The position numbers and the translations under genes are program-made. From Candidimonas sp. (GTDB taxonomy: Bacteria > Pseudomonadota > Gammaproteobacteria > Burkholderiales > Burkholderiaceae_B): a stretch of 48,634 bases of DNA. The notes below the pieces were generated by a model, which worked only from the letters and a program-made list of their open reading frames with translations, did not search any database and had not been told where the DNA came from. Below, one piece after another: positions 8,037 through 20,953 of the stretch (the first letter of the stretch is position 1; the number at the start of each line of letters is the position of its first letter). Where the stretch lies: positions 1-48,634 of the forward strand of contig SCQX01000026.1 in NCBI GenBank assembly GCA_004298545.1. Direction: 5' to 3'.

Positions 8037-9215
8037 TTAGCGCGATCGCCACTGGGTTGCGCAGAATGCAAGGAGCGTAGTTGCCAGATCGGGCAGGCGC
8101 CCCAGTGCGTCGGCCCGCTGTCGGCAAGCGGTGTGCCACCGCGCCCGGAGCGGCTGACGCAGCAATTGATCCAGGCGGTTGCGCAGCAGCGGCACGTCGC
8201 CCGCGTTCCAGGCGAGAATCGCGTCGGCGGCCGACGCGGGGAGATTCGCCAGCCGCAGCCAGGCCGCGAGCTTGTTCCGGTGTGTCTGCCCGCTTTGCGG
8301 GTAGATGTGCCAGATGAGGGGCTTGCCCGCCCAGGTGGCACGCACCAGCGAGTCCTCGCCGCGCACCACGTTCAGGTCGCTGCTCCACAGCAGGCGGTCG
8401 AATGCGTCCTGCGTCACGAAAGGGATAGTGCAGAGCTGCACCCGGCCGGTGGCGCGCAAGCCGGGCATCACGCCGTCCGGCATGATGACGATGGCGGCCT
8501 GGCCCAGGCCGTCCAGTGCGTCGATCAACGCTTGCGCGGGCGCGTGGCGGTAGCAGAACAGAAAAACCTGCAATGCCCCCGTGCGCAGACTTTGAATGGC
8601 GCCTGGCGGCAAGCCGGCGCCGCGCAGCAGCGACCACCTGGCGGCGGGGTCGGCCAGCCAGCGGTCACGCCGCGCGAGCAGGGCGCCTTCGCGCGGCAGT
8701 CCGCCCGTCGCCGGCGTGAAGCCGGGGAAGAAGAACGTCTTGACCATGCCGTTCGGCTGCATGGACGGGCGCGCGTGGCAACGCTCCACCCAGGTTTCGG
8801 CGCTGAGGTACTCGAGGTTTATCCACAGATAGCGCCGCTGACGTAGCCGCTCGATGAACCGATCGGGCGGGCAGCAGGCGAAGGCCTCCACGGCGACGCC
8901 GCGGGGAGCAAGATCGGGCGCCGGGTCGGCCCAGCGGACGATCTCCACACCCGCGATCGTCTGCCCGGCCGCATGCGTGTCGACGTTTGGCTGGATGCGG
9001 CGGAATGTGGCCAGGTCGTCGACCCACAGGCGCACGTCGCCGCTGCCCATGAGCGCGCGCAATTGGCGCGCGAGGCGCCAGCAGACGCCAATGTCGCCGA
9101 AATTGTCGACGACGCGGCAAAAGACGTCGATGCCGCCGAAAGCGCGTACCCCGCCGTCCGGGAATGCGACATCGGTGGAACCGTTGTCGGCGTCATCCGT
9201 CGACCCGCCGGCCAT
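8037..9215 (-). CDS. earP: EF-P arginine rhamnosyltransferase EarP
   Basis: EarP transfers rhamnose from TDP-rhamnose to Arg32 of EF-P (GT-B fold, inverting). With the ATG at 9215 the protein has 392 residues; a TTG 69 bases upstream is possible but adds only low-complexity sequence. The motif [20 protein letters not shown] contains the two aspartates (D37 and D41 here) matching catalytic D13/D17 of Pseudomonas Ear[17 protein letters not shown] carries the conserved glutamate, followed by the nucleotide-binding WHIYPQ. About 28 residues precede the core ([16 protein letters not shown]...), more than in characterised homologues. It precedes efp as a probable two-gene unit. TDP-rhamnose synthesis genes are not in the window. 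Confidence 0.95.
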   Translation of the reverse strand: MAGGSTDDADNGSTDVAFPDGGVRAFGGIDVFCRVVDNFGDIGVCWRLARQLRALMGSGDVRLWVDDLATFRRIQPNVDTHAAGQTIAGVEIVRWADPAPDLAPRGVAVEAFACCPPDRFIERLRQRRYLWINLEYLSAETWVERCHARPSMQPNGMVKTFFFPGFTPATGGLPREGALLARRDRWLADPAARWSLLRGAGLPPGAIQSLRTGALQVFLFCYRHAPAQALIDALDGLGQAAIVIMPDGVMPGLRATGRVQLCTIPFVTQDAFDRLLWSSDLNVVRGEDSLVRATWAGKPLIWHIYPQSGQTHRNKLAAWLRLANLPASAADAILAWNAGDVPLLRNRLDQLLRQPLRARWHTACRQRADALGRLPDLATTLLAFCATQWRSR

Positions 9216-9292
9216 CCGGTTGGATGGCGTATCAGGGCGGGATGGTTCGGCCAGGGGGCTCCGTGGCGGCAAGGAATTCACCAAACGGAATA

Positions 9293-10498
9293 CTAGTGGA
9301 AATGCGCCGGCGTAAGATTGGCCTCTTCGGGAATTTCCGGATGCTGCATTTCACCCAGCGGATTGGGAAAGTAGGGAGCGCCACAGTCTTCGCAGTAATC
9401 GGCCGCCTGGAGGCCAGGCAGGCGGCGTATGTCCTGTACGCCCAATTCCTTGAGCAGAGCGGCGATCTGGTCGGGCGTGTCGGCCTCGGTGGCGTCGCCG
9501 CTGTCGATGATGGCTTCTTCCTTGCTGAGTACCGGCCATACGCAGCCGTAGATGACCTGGTTGCTCTGACGCGTACTGAACCCCACGCGGAATTCTTCCA
9601 GAGCCGACTCGCCGCAACCCACGATAGTGGCATGTACCTCGGTGGGCGGGACGCCGACGGCCGTCTGCAGCCAGGTGATGGCTGCCCTGAGCGCCAATGG
9701 GCGAACGCGGCGATCGGCTTCCCGATTGTTGACGTAGTAAGCGTCTGGCAGCAGGTATTCGATCGTGCATCCTGTGAACATCGGGCCGAGCAGTTCCGCG
9801 CATTCGCGCCGCCAGGTTTGCAGGCACTGGTCGCGCGACGGCGCGTCCTGAACGTCTTCCTGCCAGCGGAATACCGGTACTCCCTGGGGAACCACGATGG
9901 CGCCAATGAGGAAGCGTGCATCCGCCAGGATTTCGTCGGCATCCTCGGCCGGCGGGATATTGCAGGACTCGTTTTTCGCACCCAGGGCTGCCAGCCCGAG
10001 ATTTTGCGTCCAGCCCCAGGTTTGCTGGAACGTTCGGGGCATCTGGTCGAACCCGATGAGTTCCGGCATGAGGAACAGCCGGGCGTCTTGGGCAGCGACG
10101 CAGGCAAGCAGTTTTTCCGCCACGCCATCGCGCAGACTTGCCTCGAGTGCTCCGCCGGGGATTCGGTAGCGCGTCCAGGCGACCAGCGGCACCGAGAGCA
10201 GGAGCGCGTCGTAGGCGCGGCCGTCAACCGCGAGCGTCGTGGATTCGGAAAGCGTTTCCGCCTGCTCGACCAGAATTTCGTATGCGTCGGCATCCTGGTC
10301 CAAGAGATGGTCGAGCACCGACTCGATGTGCTTGTTGCGTCGCCCGCGCAGCAGCTTCCCGATGTGCTGCTCGAGCAGTCTCTCCCAGTAGGTGTCTTCC
10401 AGATGGCATCCCGAGAGCGCCAGCGATTTCGTCAGGAAAATCAGGCGCTGGGCGTCTCGGGACAAGCGTGAGGCGTTGGATGGTGTGGTGCGAGGCAT
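9293..10498 (-). CDS. DUF2863 family protein
   Basis: This 401-residue protein belongs to DUF2863, a family I know from Burkholderiales. It begins MPRTTPSNASRLSRDAQRL and is soluble with no signal peptide or membrane segment. Recognisable stretches are LALSGCHLEDTYWERLLEQ, LLLSVPLVAWTRYRIP, ARFLIGAIVVPQGVPVFRW and the carboxy-terminal DYCEDCGAPYFPNPLGE, where the CxxC could bind a metal. No function has been assigned that I can name. It lies upstream of earP-efp on the same strand with a 77-bp gap, so cotranscription is possible. The genomic link to translation is only contextual. Confidence 0.85.
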   Translation of the reverse strand: MPRTTPSNASRLSRDAQRLIFLTKSLALSGCHLEDTYWERLLEQHIGKLLRGRRNKHIESVLDHLLDQDADAYEILVEQAETLSESTTLAVDGRAYDALLLSVPLVAWTRYRIPGGALEASLRDGVAEKLLACVAAQDARLFLMPELIGFDQMPRTFQQTWGWTQNLGLAALGAKNESCNIPPAEDADEILADARFLIGAIVVPQGVPVFRWQEDVQDAPSRDQCLQTWRRECAELLGPMFTGCTIEYLLPDAYYVNNREADRRVRPLALRAAITWLQTAVGVPPTEVHATIVGCGESALEEFRVGFSTRQSNQVIYGCVWPVLSKEEAIIDSGDATEADTPDQIAALLKELGVQDIRRLPGLQAADYCEDCGAPYFPNPLGEMQHPEIPEEANLTPAHFH

Positions 10499-10542
10499 GG
10501 AGATAGTGTACGCCGCCGCGGCGCGGGCGGTTCGCGCGGCGG

Positions 10543-10818
10543 TCAGGCCAGAAGATCCTGGTATTCCGCGTGCGCCCGGGTGAAGGCGTCGGCGTATGAG
10601 CAGCGCGGTCGCACGCGCCAGCCCTCGCGCCGCGCGGCATCGAGCGCGAAGCGCGTGAGTTCGGCGGCGATGCCGCGGCCGCGCAACACGGGCGGCACCT
10701 CGGTGTGCGTGATGGTCATCAGCGTATCCGCCAGCGTGTAATCAAGCACCGATGTCAAGCCGTCGACCACACAGGTGATGCGGTGGTTGAGTGTGTCGTG
10801 TTCAAGGACGTGGTTCAT
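10543..10818 (-). CDS. Small GNAT-family N-acetyltransferase (YjdJ/Acetyltransf_CG type)
   Basis: This 91-residue minimal GNAT-fold protein starts MNHVLEHDTLNHRITCVVDG. The acetyl-CoA pyrophosphate loop is visible as VPPVLRGRGIAAELTRFAL, which matches the R-G-x-G-I-A signature of this short subfamily. The carboxy end (WRVRPRCSYADAFTRAHAEYQDLL) also fits, including the conserved Cys-Ser-Tyr. The substrate is unknown for the family. The start lies 26 bp downstream of the mdh stop on the same strand, so it is probably cotranscribed with mdh. Confidence 0.85.
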   Translation of the reverse strand: MNHVLEHDTLNHRITCVVDGLTSVLDYTLADTLMTITHTEVPPVLRGRGIAAELTRFALDAARREGWRVRPRCSYADAFTRAHAEYQDLLA

Positions 10819-10844
10819 GATGGCAGTCTTTGCGGATGCGGCCG

Positions 10845-11837
<993 letters not shown>

Positions 11838-11996
11838 GAATGATCTCCGATGAAGTGCCGATTGAGGTTGTTCGACGATGCGCTGGGTTGGATGGTTTAT
11901 ATTTCGAAAACCGCCTGGAGGCGGGCAATGGCTTTACGCAGTGTAATGCCTTTGATGCCGTGGCGGACGCCGGTCCACCGGCCGTCTTGTATTTCA

Positions 11997-12035
11997 TATA
12001 ATACCTAATACATAAGATACATGACTATTAGACAT
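11997..12035. promoter_or_regulatory. AT-rich operator-like region between mdh and gntR
   Basis: In a GC-rich genome this stretch stands out as AT-rich. It contains a TATAAT hexamer (11997-12002), two direct ATACAT repeats 9 bp apart (12008-12013 and 12017-12022), and the inverted pair CTAATA/TATTAG (12005-12010 and 12026-12031). It lies just upstream of the predicted gntR promoter and in the mdh leader/promoter zone. It is the best candidate for a binding site of the adjacent GntR regulator. No experimental consensus is available to me. Confidence 0.45.
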
Positions 12036-12057
12036 AAATTTCGCGGCGTGCGAGAAT
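12029..12057 (+). promoter_or_regulatory. Predicted promoter of the gntR-sdh operon
   Basis: A -35 hexamer TAGACA (12029-12034) and a -10 hexamer GAGAAT (12052-12057) have a 17-bp spacer, giving a start near 12064 and a leader of about 45 bases to the gntR ATG. The TATTAG arm of the upstream repeat overlaps the -35, which would suit autorepression. Confidence 0.38.
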
Positions 12058-12108
12058 AACCCTGATGCAAACCGTCATTCGCGTTCACCGCTCGTAATCG
12101 CCAGCCAC

Positions 12109-12879
12109 ATGCCTGACACCCCTTTGCCGGATCGGCCTTCAATCGTTGGACGTCGCGCGCGCAGCGCCATGTTCAGCCCCCTGTATCAACAGATCAAGGC
12201 GCTGCTGCTGCAAAGCCTCGATCGGGGGGAGTGGAAGCCGGGCGAAGCCATTCCCAGTGAATTCGAACTCGCCAGCCGCTTTCAGGTCAGTCAGGGCACG
12301 GTGCGCAAGGCGGTGGATGAACTGGCCGCCGAGAATCTTTTGCTGCGCCGTCAGGGCAAGGGTACTTTCGTCGCCACGCACAGTGAACGGCGCGTGCGCT
12401 ATCGGTTTCTCAGGCTCGCACCCGACAACGGCAAGCCGCCCGTGTCGACCAGCCGAATTCTCGATTGCCGTCATGTCCGGGCGCCGGCCGACGTTGCCCA
12501 CCTGCTCGATCTGCATCCGACCGGCCAGGCGGTCAATTTGCGCCGGGTTTTGTCGTTCAATCAGATTCCCACGGTTCTCGACGATATCTGGCTGCCCGGT
12601 TCGGTGTTCAACGGCCTGACCGCCGAATCGCTGGCGCGCTACCACGGCCCCATGTACGCGTTGTTCGAATCGGAGTTCGGCATCAGCATGGTGCGCGCCG
12701 ATGAAAAGATCAGGGCGGTGTCGGCGGCCGCCGAGCAGGCCACGCTGCTCGAGGTGGCGCCAGGCAGTCCCCTGCTGTTCGTCGAGCGCTTGTCGTACAC
12801 CTACGGAGACCGGCCAGTCGAGGTGCGCCGCGGCGCGTACGTCACCACACAATTCCATTACAGAAATAGCCTGAATTAG
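12109..12879 (+). CDS. GntR/HutC-family transcriptional regulator with UTRA domain
   Basis: This is a ligand-responsive DNA-binding protein of 256 residues. The winged helix-turn-helix occupies about residues 20-90 (YQQIKALLLQSLDRGEWKPG, then FELASRFQVSQGTVRKAVDE and RRQGKGTFVA). The UTRA effector domain fills about 105-245, ending in a region typical of HutC-type sensors (EVAPGSPLLFVERLSYTYGD). The gene stops 10 bp before sdhC, so it is the first gene of the sdh operon, and it is divergent from mdh. I infer that it regulates TCA-cycle genes in response to a small metabolite. The effector is unknown. Confidence 0.92.
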   Translation: MPDTPLPDRPSIVGRRARSAMFSPLYQQIKALLLQSLDRGEWKPGEAIPSEFELASRFQVSQGTVRKAVDELAAENLLLRRQGKGTFVATHSERRVRYRFLRLAPDNGKPPVSTSRILDCRHVRAPADVAHLLDLHPTGQAVNLRRVLSFNQIPTVLDDIWLPGSVFNGLTAESLARYHGPMYALFESEFGISMVRADEKIRAVSAAAEQATLLEVAPGSPLLFVERLSYTYGDRPVEVRRGAYVTTQFHYRNSLN

Positions 12880-12889
12880 CGAGACCATC

Positions 12890-13303
12890 ATGTCCGACAC
12901 TGTGTCGCAATCGCGTCCCCGGTACCGCAATCTCGGCTTGCCGCGGTTGCTGGGCTATCGGCTGCCGCTGGCGGGAAAATCGTCGATCATGCACCGTGTA
13001 AGCGGTGTCTTGTTACTCTTCTGCCTGCCGCTGGTGATCGTGCCGCTGTTCGCCTCCAGCGTCTCTTCGCCCGCGCGGTTCGCGCTCATGCACGCGTGGG
13101 TGGCGAATCCGTTGTGCAAGATCGTTCTGCTCGCGCTGATCTGGGCGTTCCTCCACCATTTCTGCGCCGGCATTCGCTACCTGACGCTCGATCTGCACCT
13201 GTGGGACGACAAGATCAATGCGCAGAGAACCGCTGGCGTCGTGTTCGGCGTCAGTCTGATCCTGACCGCGATTTTCGGCCTCGAACTGTTTGGAGTCTGG
13301 TGA
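12890..13303 (+). CDS. sdhC: Succinate dehydrogenase cytochrome b556 subunit
   Basis: This is a membrane anchor subunit of complex II, 137 residues, with three transmembrane helices around residues 35-55, 70-95 and 115-135. Family motifs are the amino-terminal RPRYRNLGLPRLLGYRLP, SIMHRVSGVLLLFCLPL and the heme-ligand region FLHHFCAGIRYLTLDLHL. It binds heme b and ubiquinone together with SdhD. The stop overlaps the sdhD start (TGATG), giving translational coupling. Confidence 0.95.
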   Translation: MSDTVSQSRPRYRNLGLPRLLGYRLPLAGKSSIMHRVSGVLLLFCLPLVIVPLFASSVSSPARFALMHAWVANPLCKIVLLALIWAFLHHFCAGIRYLTLDLHLWDDKINAQRTAGVVFGVSLILTAIFGLELFGVW

Positions 13304-13686
13304 TGGCAACCCGTGAACGCATTGGTACCAAACGTCTCGTGGTGGGGGCGCATTATGGTGCGCGCGATTTCATCGTCCAGCGCGTCACCGCCGTCATCAT
13401 GGCGGTATACACCATCGTGGTCTGCCTCACCCTGATCTTCACGTCGAATCTGGATTTCGACAGCTGGCGCCATCTGTTCTCGTTCCGCGTCATTGGGTTC
13501 CCCCTGGGGCAGACTCTGGCGTCGCTGGCGTTTCTGTCGCTCGCGTGGCACGCCTGGGTGGGGGCGCGCGACATCTGGATGGATTACGTCAAGCCAACGG
13601 GCCTGCGTTTGCTGTTCCACGCGGTCAGCGCATTGTGGGTGGTGGGTTCCGCCATCTACTTTCTCAAAACTCTCTGGAGCTTGTAA
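13303..13686 (+). CDS. sdhD: Succinate dehydrogenase hydrophobic membrane anchor subunit
   Basis: This is the second membrane anchor of complex II, 127 residues, with three hydrophobic helices (VIMAVYTIVVCLTLIF, GQTLASLAFLSLAWHAWVG and LLFHAVSALWVVGSAIYFL). The histidine in SLAWHAWVGARDIWMDYV is the probable axial heme b ligand. The ATG overlaps the sdhC stop by one base. The sdhA GTG follows after 3 bp, so the four sdh genes form a tight unit. Confidence 0.95.
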   Translation: MATRERIGTKRLVVGAHYGARDFIVQRVTAVIMAVYTIVVCLTLIFTSNLDFDSWRHLFSFRVIGFPLGQTLASLAFLSLAWHAWVGARDIWMDYVKPTGLRLLFHAVSALWVVGSAIYFLKTLWSL

Positions 13687-13689
13687 ACC

Positions 13690-15468
13690 GTGGCCGCTGT
13701 CAAAAAATCCATCCCCCACCGTCAGTTCGACGTGATTGTCGTGGGCGCCGGAGGGGCCGGCCTGCGCTGTTCGCTACAGCTTGCCCAGGCCGGTCTCACG
13801 GTGGCGGTGCTGTCGAAAGTATTCCCGACCCGTTCGCATACGGTGGCGGCGCAGGGCGGCATCAGCGCGTCGCTGTCGAACATGAGCGAGGACGACTGGC
13901 ACTGGCACATGTACGATACGATCAAGGGGTCCGACTGGCTGGGTGATCAGGACGCCATCGAGTTCATGTGCCGCGAGGCTCCCAACGTGGTTTACGAGCT
14001 CGAACACTTCGGCATGCCGTTCGACCGCAACCCCAACGGCACCATCTATCAGCGGCCTTTCGGCGGCCACACCGCCAATTTCGGCGAGAAACCCGTGCAG
14101 CGCGCCTGTGCCGCTGCCGATCGCACCGGGCATGCGCTGCTGCATACGCTTTATCAGCGCAATGTGGCGGTGCATACACAGTTTTTTGCCGAATGGATGG
14201 CGCTCGACCTTCTGCGCAACGACGCCGGCGATGTCCTGGGAGTCACGGCGCTCGAGATCGAAACCGGCGATATCTACGTGCTCGAAGCCAAGGCAACGGT
14301 GCTCGCGACCGGCGGCGCCGGGCGCATCTGGGCCGCAACCACCAATGCCTACATCAATACGGGCGACGGGCTCGGCATGGTGGCACGCGCCGGCTTGCCG
14401 CTCGAAGACATGGAATTCTGGCAGTTCCACCCCACCGGGGTGGCTGGCGCCGGGGTGCTCATCACAGAAGGCGTGCGTGGCGAAGGCGGCATTCTGCTCA
14501 ATAAAGACGGCGAGCGCTTCATGGAGCGCTATGCGCCCACGCTGAAAGATCTCGCGCCGCGCGATTTCGTATCGCGTTCCATGGATCAGGAGATCAAGGA
14601 AGGGCGGGGTTGCGGATCCGACCACGACTACATTCTGCTCAAGCTCGATCATCTGGGCGCGGCCACGATCAAGAAACGATTGCCGTCGATTCGCGAAATC
14701 GCCATCAAGTTCGCCAACGTCGACCCCATCACCGAACCCATACCCGTGGTGCCCACGATCCACTATCAGATGGGCGGCATTCCGGCCAGCCGCTACGGCC
14801 AGGTGCTCAACCACGTCAACGGCGAGGAAAAAGTGGTCAATGGCCTCTACGCCATCGGCGAATGCGCCGCCGTGTCGGTACATGGCGCCAACCGGCTGGG
14901 CACCAATTCGCTGCTCGACCTGGTCGTGTTCGGCCGCTCGGCTGGCAACCACATCGTTGCCGCACATCTCGAGCGCCAGCACCTTCATCAGCCGGTGCCG
15001 CAGTCGTCCATCGACTACTCCCTGGGCCGCGTCGATGCGCTCGAGCACCGCAAGTCCGACGAAACCGTCACGGAACTGGGTAATGCCATTCGCGCATCCA
15101 TGCAGCATCATTGCGGGGTGTTCCGTTCGCTCGATCTGCTCAACGAGGGTGTCAGCCAGATCGAGGCGCTCGCCAAGCGGGTTGCGAACGTTTCATTCAA
15201 AGACAAGTCGAAGGTATTCAATACCGCTCGCTGCGAGGCGCTTGAACTCACCAACATGATCGAGGTTGCGCGGGCCACGACGAAGTCCGCCGCCAACCGC
15301 TTCGAGAGTCGCGGCGCGCATTCGCTCAAGGAATACCCCGAGCGTGATGACAAAAACTGGTTGCGCCACACGCTCTGGTTTTCCGAGGGCGGGCGCCTCG
15401 ATTACAAGCCCGTGCACCTGAAGCCGCTATCGGTCGACAGCTTCCCGCCGAAAGCCCGCACCTTCTGA
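13690..15468 (+). CDS. sdhA: Succinate dehydrogenase flavoprotein subunit
   Basis: This catalytic subunit of complex II oxidises succinate to fumarate and passes electrons to SdhB. It has 592 residues and starts with GTG. The FAD dinucleotide fold is [18 protein letters not shown], and H50 in [12 protein letters not shown] is the covalent 8-alpha flavin site that SdhE modifies. Substrate/active-site regions visible are [41 protein letters not shown] and [19 protein letters not shown]. The carboxy-terminal arm ([21 protein letters not shown]) is typical. The order sdhCDAB is the canonical one. Confidence 0.98.
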   Translation: MAAVKKSIPHRQFDVIVVGAGGAGLRCSLQLAQAGLTVAVLSKVFPTRSHTVAAQGGISASLSNMSEDDWHWHMYDTIKGSDWLGDQDAIEFMCREAPNVVYELEHFGMPFDRNPNGTIYQRPFGGHTANFGEKPVQRACAAADRTGHALLHTLYQRNVAVHTQFFAEWMALDLLRNDAGDVLGVTALEIETGDIYVLEAKATVLATGGAGRIWAATTNAYINTGDGLGMVARAGLPLEDMEFWQFHPTGVAGAGVLITEGVRGEGGILLNKDGERFMERYAPTLKDLAPRDFVSRSMDQEIKEGRGCGSDHDYILLKLDHLGAATIKKRLPSIREIAIKFANVDPITEPIPVVPTIHYQMGGIPASRYGQVLNHVNGEEKVVNGLYAIGECAAVSVHGANRLGTNSLLDLVVFGRSAGNHIVAAHLERQHLHQPVPQSSIDYSLGRVDALEHRKSDETVTELGNAIRASMQHHCGVFRSLDLLNEGVSQIEALAKRVANVSFKDKSKVFNTARCEALELTNMIEVARATTKSAANRFESRGAHSLKEYPERDDKNWLRHTLWFSEGGRLDYKPVHLKPLSVDSFPPKARTF

Positions 15469-15484
15469 GAGCAAGGATGCCGAA

Positions 15485-16201
15485 ATGAGTCAGACACGCA
15501 CCGTCAAATTTGAAATTTACCGCTACGACCCGGAAAAAGACGAGCGGCCGTACATGCAGAAGCTCGACGTCGAGCTGGCGCCCACCGACAAAATGCTGCT
15601 CGACGCCATTTTGCGCATCAAGAACACCATCGACGACAGTCTGACGCTGCGCCGGTCGTGCCGCGAGGGTGTGTGTGGTTCCGATGCCATGAACATCAAC
15701 GGCAAAAACGGCCTGGCCTGCATCACCAATCTGCGCGAGCTCAAGGAACCCATCGTGCTGCGCCCGCTACCCGGGCTGCCGGTGGTGCGCGACCTCGTCG
15801 TGGACATGACCGACTTCTACAATCAGTATTACTCGATCAAGCCGTACCTGATCAACAGTGAGCCGCCGCCCGAGCACGAACGCCTGCAGACGCCGGAAGC
15901 GCGTGAAGAGCTCAACGGTCTGTACGAATGCATTCTGTGCGCCTGCTGCTCGACGGCATGCCCGTCGTTCTGGTGGAACCCCGACAAGTTCGTGGGTCCC
16001 GCGGGGTTGCTGCAGGCTTATCGCTTCATCGCCGACTCGCGCGACAACGCAACTGGCGAACGTCTCGACAACCTGGATGATCCCTACCGACTGTTCCGCT
16101 GCCACACCATCATGAACTGCACCGACGTCTGCCCGAAAGGGTTGAACCCGTCGCGCGCAATCGGCAAGATCAAAGAAATGCTGGCGCGCCGCGCCATCTA
16201 G
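15485..16201 (+). CDS. sdhB: Succinate dehydrogenase iron-sulfur subunit
   Basis: This subunit carries three iron-sulfur clusters linking the flavin to quinone. It has 238 residues. The [2Fe-2S] ligands are in [21 protein letters not shown] (21 residues, only the cysteines matter), the [4Fe-4S] ligands in [15 protein letters not shown], and the [3Fe-4S]/[4Fe-4S] set in [17 protein letters not shown]. The amino-terminal ferredoxin-like half begins [16 protein letters not shown]. It starts 16 bp after sdhA. Confidence 0.98.
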   Translation: MSQTRTVKFEIYRYDPEKDERPYMQKLDVELAPTDKMLLDAILRIKNTIDDSLTLRRSCREGVCGSDAMNINGKNGLACITNLRELKEPIVLRPLPGLPVVRDLVVDMTDFYNQYYSIKPYLINSEPPPEHERLQTPEAREELNGLYECILCACCSTACPSFWWNPDKFVGPAGLLQAYRFIADSRDNATGERLDNLDDPYRLFRCHTIMNCTDVCPKGLNPSRAIGKIKEMLARRAI

Positions 16202-16233
16202 ACCTGACACCCGGATCAAACGACGAGCCTTCG

Positions 16234-16494
16234 ATGAGACCGCTGTCCAATCATGAGCGCGCACGCCTGCGGTGGCAGGCTCGCCGCGGCTTGCTGGAGA
16301 ACGATCTGATCCTCACGCGATTTCTGGATCGGTACGAGGCGCGCCTGACCGATGCGGATGTCTCGGCCCTTATGCTGTTGCTGGAGATGGGAGATAACGA
16401 TCTGCTCGATGTCTTGCTCGCCAGGGCGGAACCGAAGGGGAAGTACGATGTCCCGCAGGTTCACGACTTGATCGGGCGGGTGCGCGCACTGTAA
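16234..16494 (+). CDS. sdhE: FAD assembly factor SdhE (succinate dehydrogenase assembly factor 2)
   Basis: This small cytoplasmic protein of 86 residues promotes covalent attachment of FAD to SdhA. The diagnostic RGxxE motif is visible in [12 protein letters not shown], followed by a helical body ([32 protein letters not shown]). It lies 32 bp after sdhB and 17 bp before gltA, placing the assembly factor inside the TCA operon next to its client. Confidence 0.95.
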   Translation: MRPLSNHERARLRWQARRGLLENDLILTRFLDRYEARLTDADVSALMLLLEMGDNDLLDVLLARAEPKGKYDVPQVHDLIGRVRAL

Positions 16495-16511
16495 TTTTTA
16501 AGGAATGCACG

Positions 16512-17810
16512 ATGCAACCATCAAATAAGAAAGCCACACTATCGTTTTCCGACGGCAGCCCCTCCGTCGATCTGCCGGTTTACAAAGGCACGCTCGGGCC
16601 CGATGTCGTCGACATCCGTGCGCTCTATCACGACGCGCATGTATTCATGTACGACCCGGGGTTTCTGTCCACGGCAGCGTGCCAGTCGAGCATCACATTC
16701 ATTGATGGCGAGAAAGGGCGCCTGCTCTACCGCGGCTATCCCATCGAGCAGCTCGCCAAGACCTGCGATTTCATGGATATCTGCTATCTGATTCTCAACG
16801 GCGACCTGCCCGATGCGAAACAGAAGGCGGCGTTCGATTCGCTGGTCACCCATCACACCATGGTCAACGAGCAGATGCACGTGTTTCTGCGCGGGTTCCG
16901 TCGCGATGCGCATCCCATGGCCATACTGACCGGGCTGGTCGGCGCGCTGTCGGCGTTCTATCACGACTCGACCGACATCACCAATCCGCGCCATCGCGAA
17001 GTCTCTGCCATCCGTCTCATCGCGAAGATGCCCACGCTGGTGGCGATGGCGTACAAGCACTCCATCGGCGAGCCTTACATTTACCCCAAGAACGACCTTT
17101 CCTATACCGGCAACTTCCTGCGCATGATGTTCGCCACGCCGTGCGAAGACTATCAGGTCAATGATGTGGTCGAGCGCGCGCTCGACCGCATCTTCGTGCT
17201 GCATGCCGACCACGAGCAGAATGCGTCCACGTCCACGGTGCGGCTGTGCGGGTCGTCGGGCACCAATCCTTTTGCCGCCATCGCGGCGGGGGTCGCGTGC
17301 CTGTGGGGCCCCGCCCACGGCGGCGCCAACGAGGCCTGCCTGCACATGCTCGAACAGATTCAGGCGCGCGGCGGCGTCGACAAGCTGGGCGAATTCATCA
17401 AGCAGGTGAAAGACAAGAGCTCGGGCGTGCGCCTGATGGGGTTCGGGCACCGCGTCTACAAGAATTATGACCCGCGCGCGAAGCTCATGCAGCAAACTTG
17501 CAAAGAGGTGCTTGCCGCGCTGGGCCTCGAGAACGACCCGCTGTTCAAGCTTGCCATGGCGCTGGAACACATCGCGCTGGAAGATCCGTATTTCATCGAC
17601 CGCAAGCTCTACCCCAACGTCGACTTCTATTCCGGCATCGTGCAGCGGGCCATCGGCATTCCGCGCTCGCTGTTCACGGCCATTTTCGCGCTCGCCCGCA
17701 CCGTCGGCTGGATCGCGCAATGGAACGAAATGCTGTCCGATCCGGAATACAAGATTGGCCGTCCACGCCAGTTGTACATGGGGCACGCTGTGCGTGACGT
17801 CAAGCGTTGA
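16512..17810 (+). CDS. gltA: Citrate synthase (type II, hexameric family)
   Basis: This enzyme condenses oxaloacetate and acetyl-CoA to citrate. It has 432 residues, as expected for the Gram-negative type II enzyme. The catalytic triad is H269 ([13 protein letters not shown]), H313 ([15 protein letters not shown]) and D371 (YPNVDFYSG). The start has AAGGA 8 bases upstream. It ends the gntR-sdh-gltA run; 243 bp separate it from sucA. The amino-terminal domain of type II enzymes carries allosteric NADH regulation, but this cannot be confirmed from sequence alone. Confidence 0.98.
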   Translation: MQPSNKKATLSFSDGSPSVDLPVYKGTLGPDVVDIRALYHDAHVFMYDPGFLSTAACQSSITFIDGEKGRLLYRGYPIEQLAKTCDFMDICYLILNGDLPDAKQKAAFDSLVTHHTMVNEQMHVFLRGFRRDAHPMAILTGLVGALSAFYHDSTDITNPRHREVSAIRLIAKMPTLVAMAYKHSIGEPYIYPKNDLSYTGNFLRMMFATPCEDYQVNDVVERALDRIFVLHADHEQNASTSTVRLCGSSGTNPFAAIAAGVACLWGPAHGGANEACLHMLEQIQARGGVDKLGEFIKQVKDKSSGVRLMGFGHRVYKNYDPRAKLMQQTCKEVLAALGLENDPLFKLAMALEHIALEDPYFIDRKLYPNVDFYSGIVQRAIGIPRSLFTAIFALARTVGWIAQWNEMLSDPEYKIGRPRQLYMGHAVRDVKR

Positions 17811-18053
17811 GCCCGCGTTCCGGCGCTGTGAAAAGCACTGAGGAGATCACACCAGGCGTCTGAGGGCGTGCGCTTTGTCACGTGGCAAAACGCACGCCGC
17901 GATGGTGGGCCGGGGCGGTATACTGATCGTCAATACGGCTTGTCAAGGCGCCCGTACGTTGCCTTCTGCCCCGCTATCCGCTATTCGGTCTGGCCGTGTC
18001 GCGGAAGGTTGTCCTGCATCAGAACGAGTCAAACACTCGGATAGGTGAAGCGA
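17811..18053. other. gltA-sucA intergenic region
   Basis: This 243-bp spacer has no gene. It contains a strong hairpin at 17865-17898, a TATACT hexamer (17919-17924) without a convincing -35, and a small symmetric repeat CGAGT-N5-ACTCG (18025-18039) just before the sucA ribosome-binding site. Confidence 0.6.
17865..17898 (+). repeat. Hairpin downstream of gltA
   Basis: The arms GGCGTGCG (17865-17872) and CGCACGCC (17891-17898) pair perfectly. After one C-A mismatch, TTTG (17874-17877) pairs with CAAA (17886-17889), and the loop TCACGTGG contains the palindrome CACGTG. No U-tract follows, so it is not a canonical intrinsic terminator. It may protect or attenuate the gltA mRNA. Confidence 0.5.
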
Positions 18054-20921
<2,868 letters not shown>

Positions 20922-20953
20922 TTTCATCTCTCACATGACGGAACCCATACACC

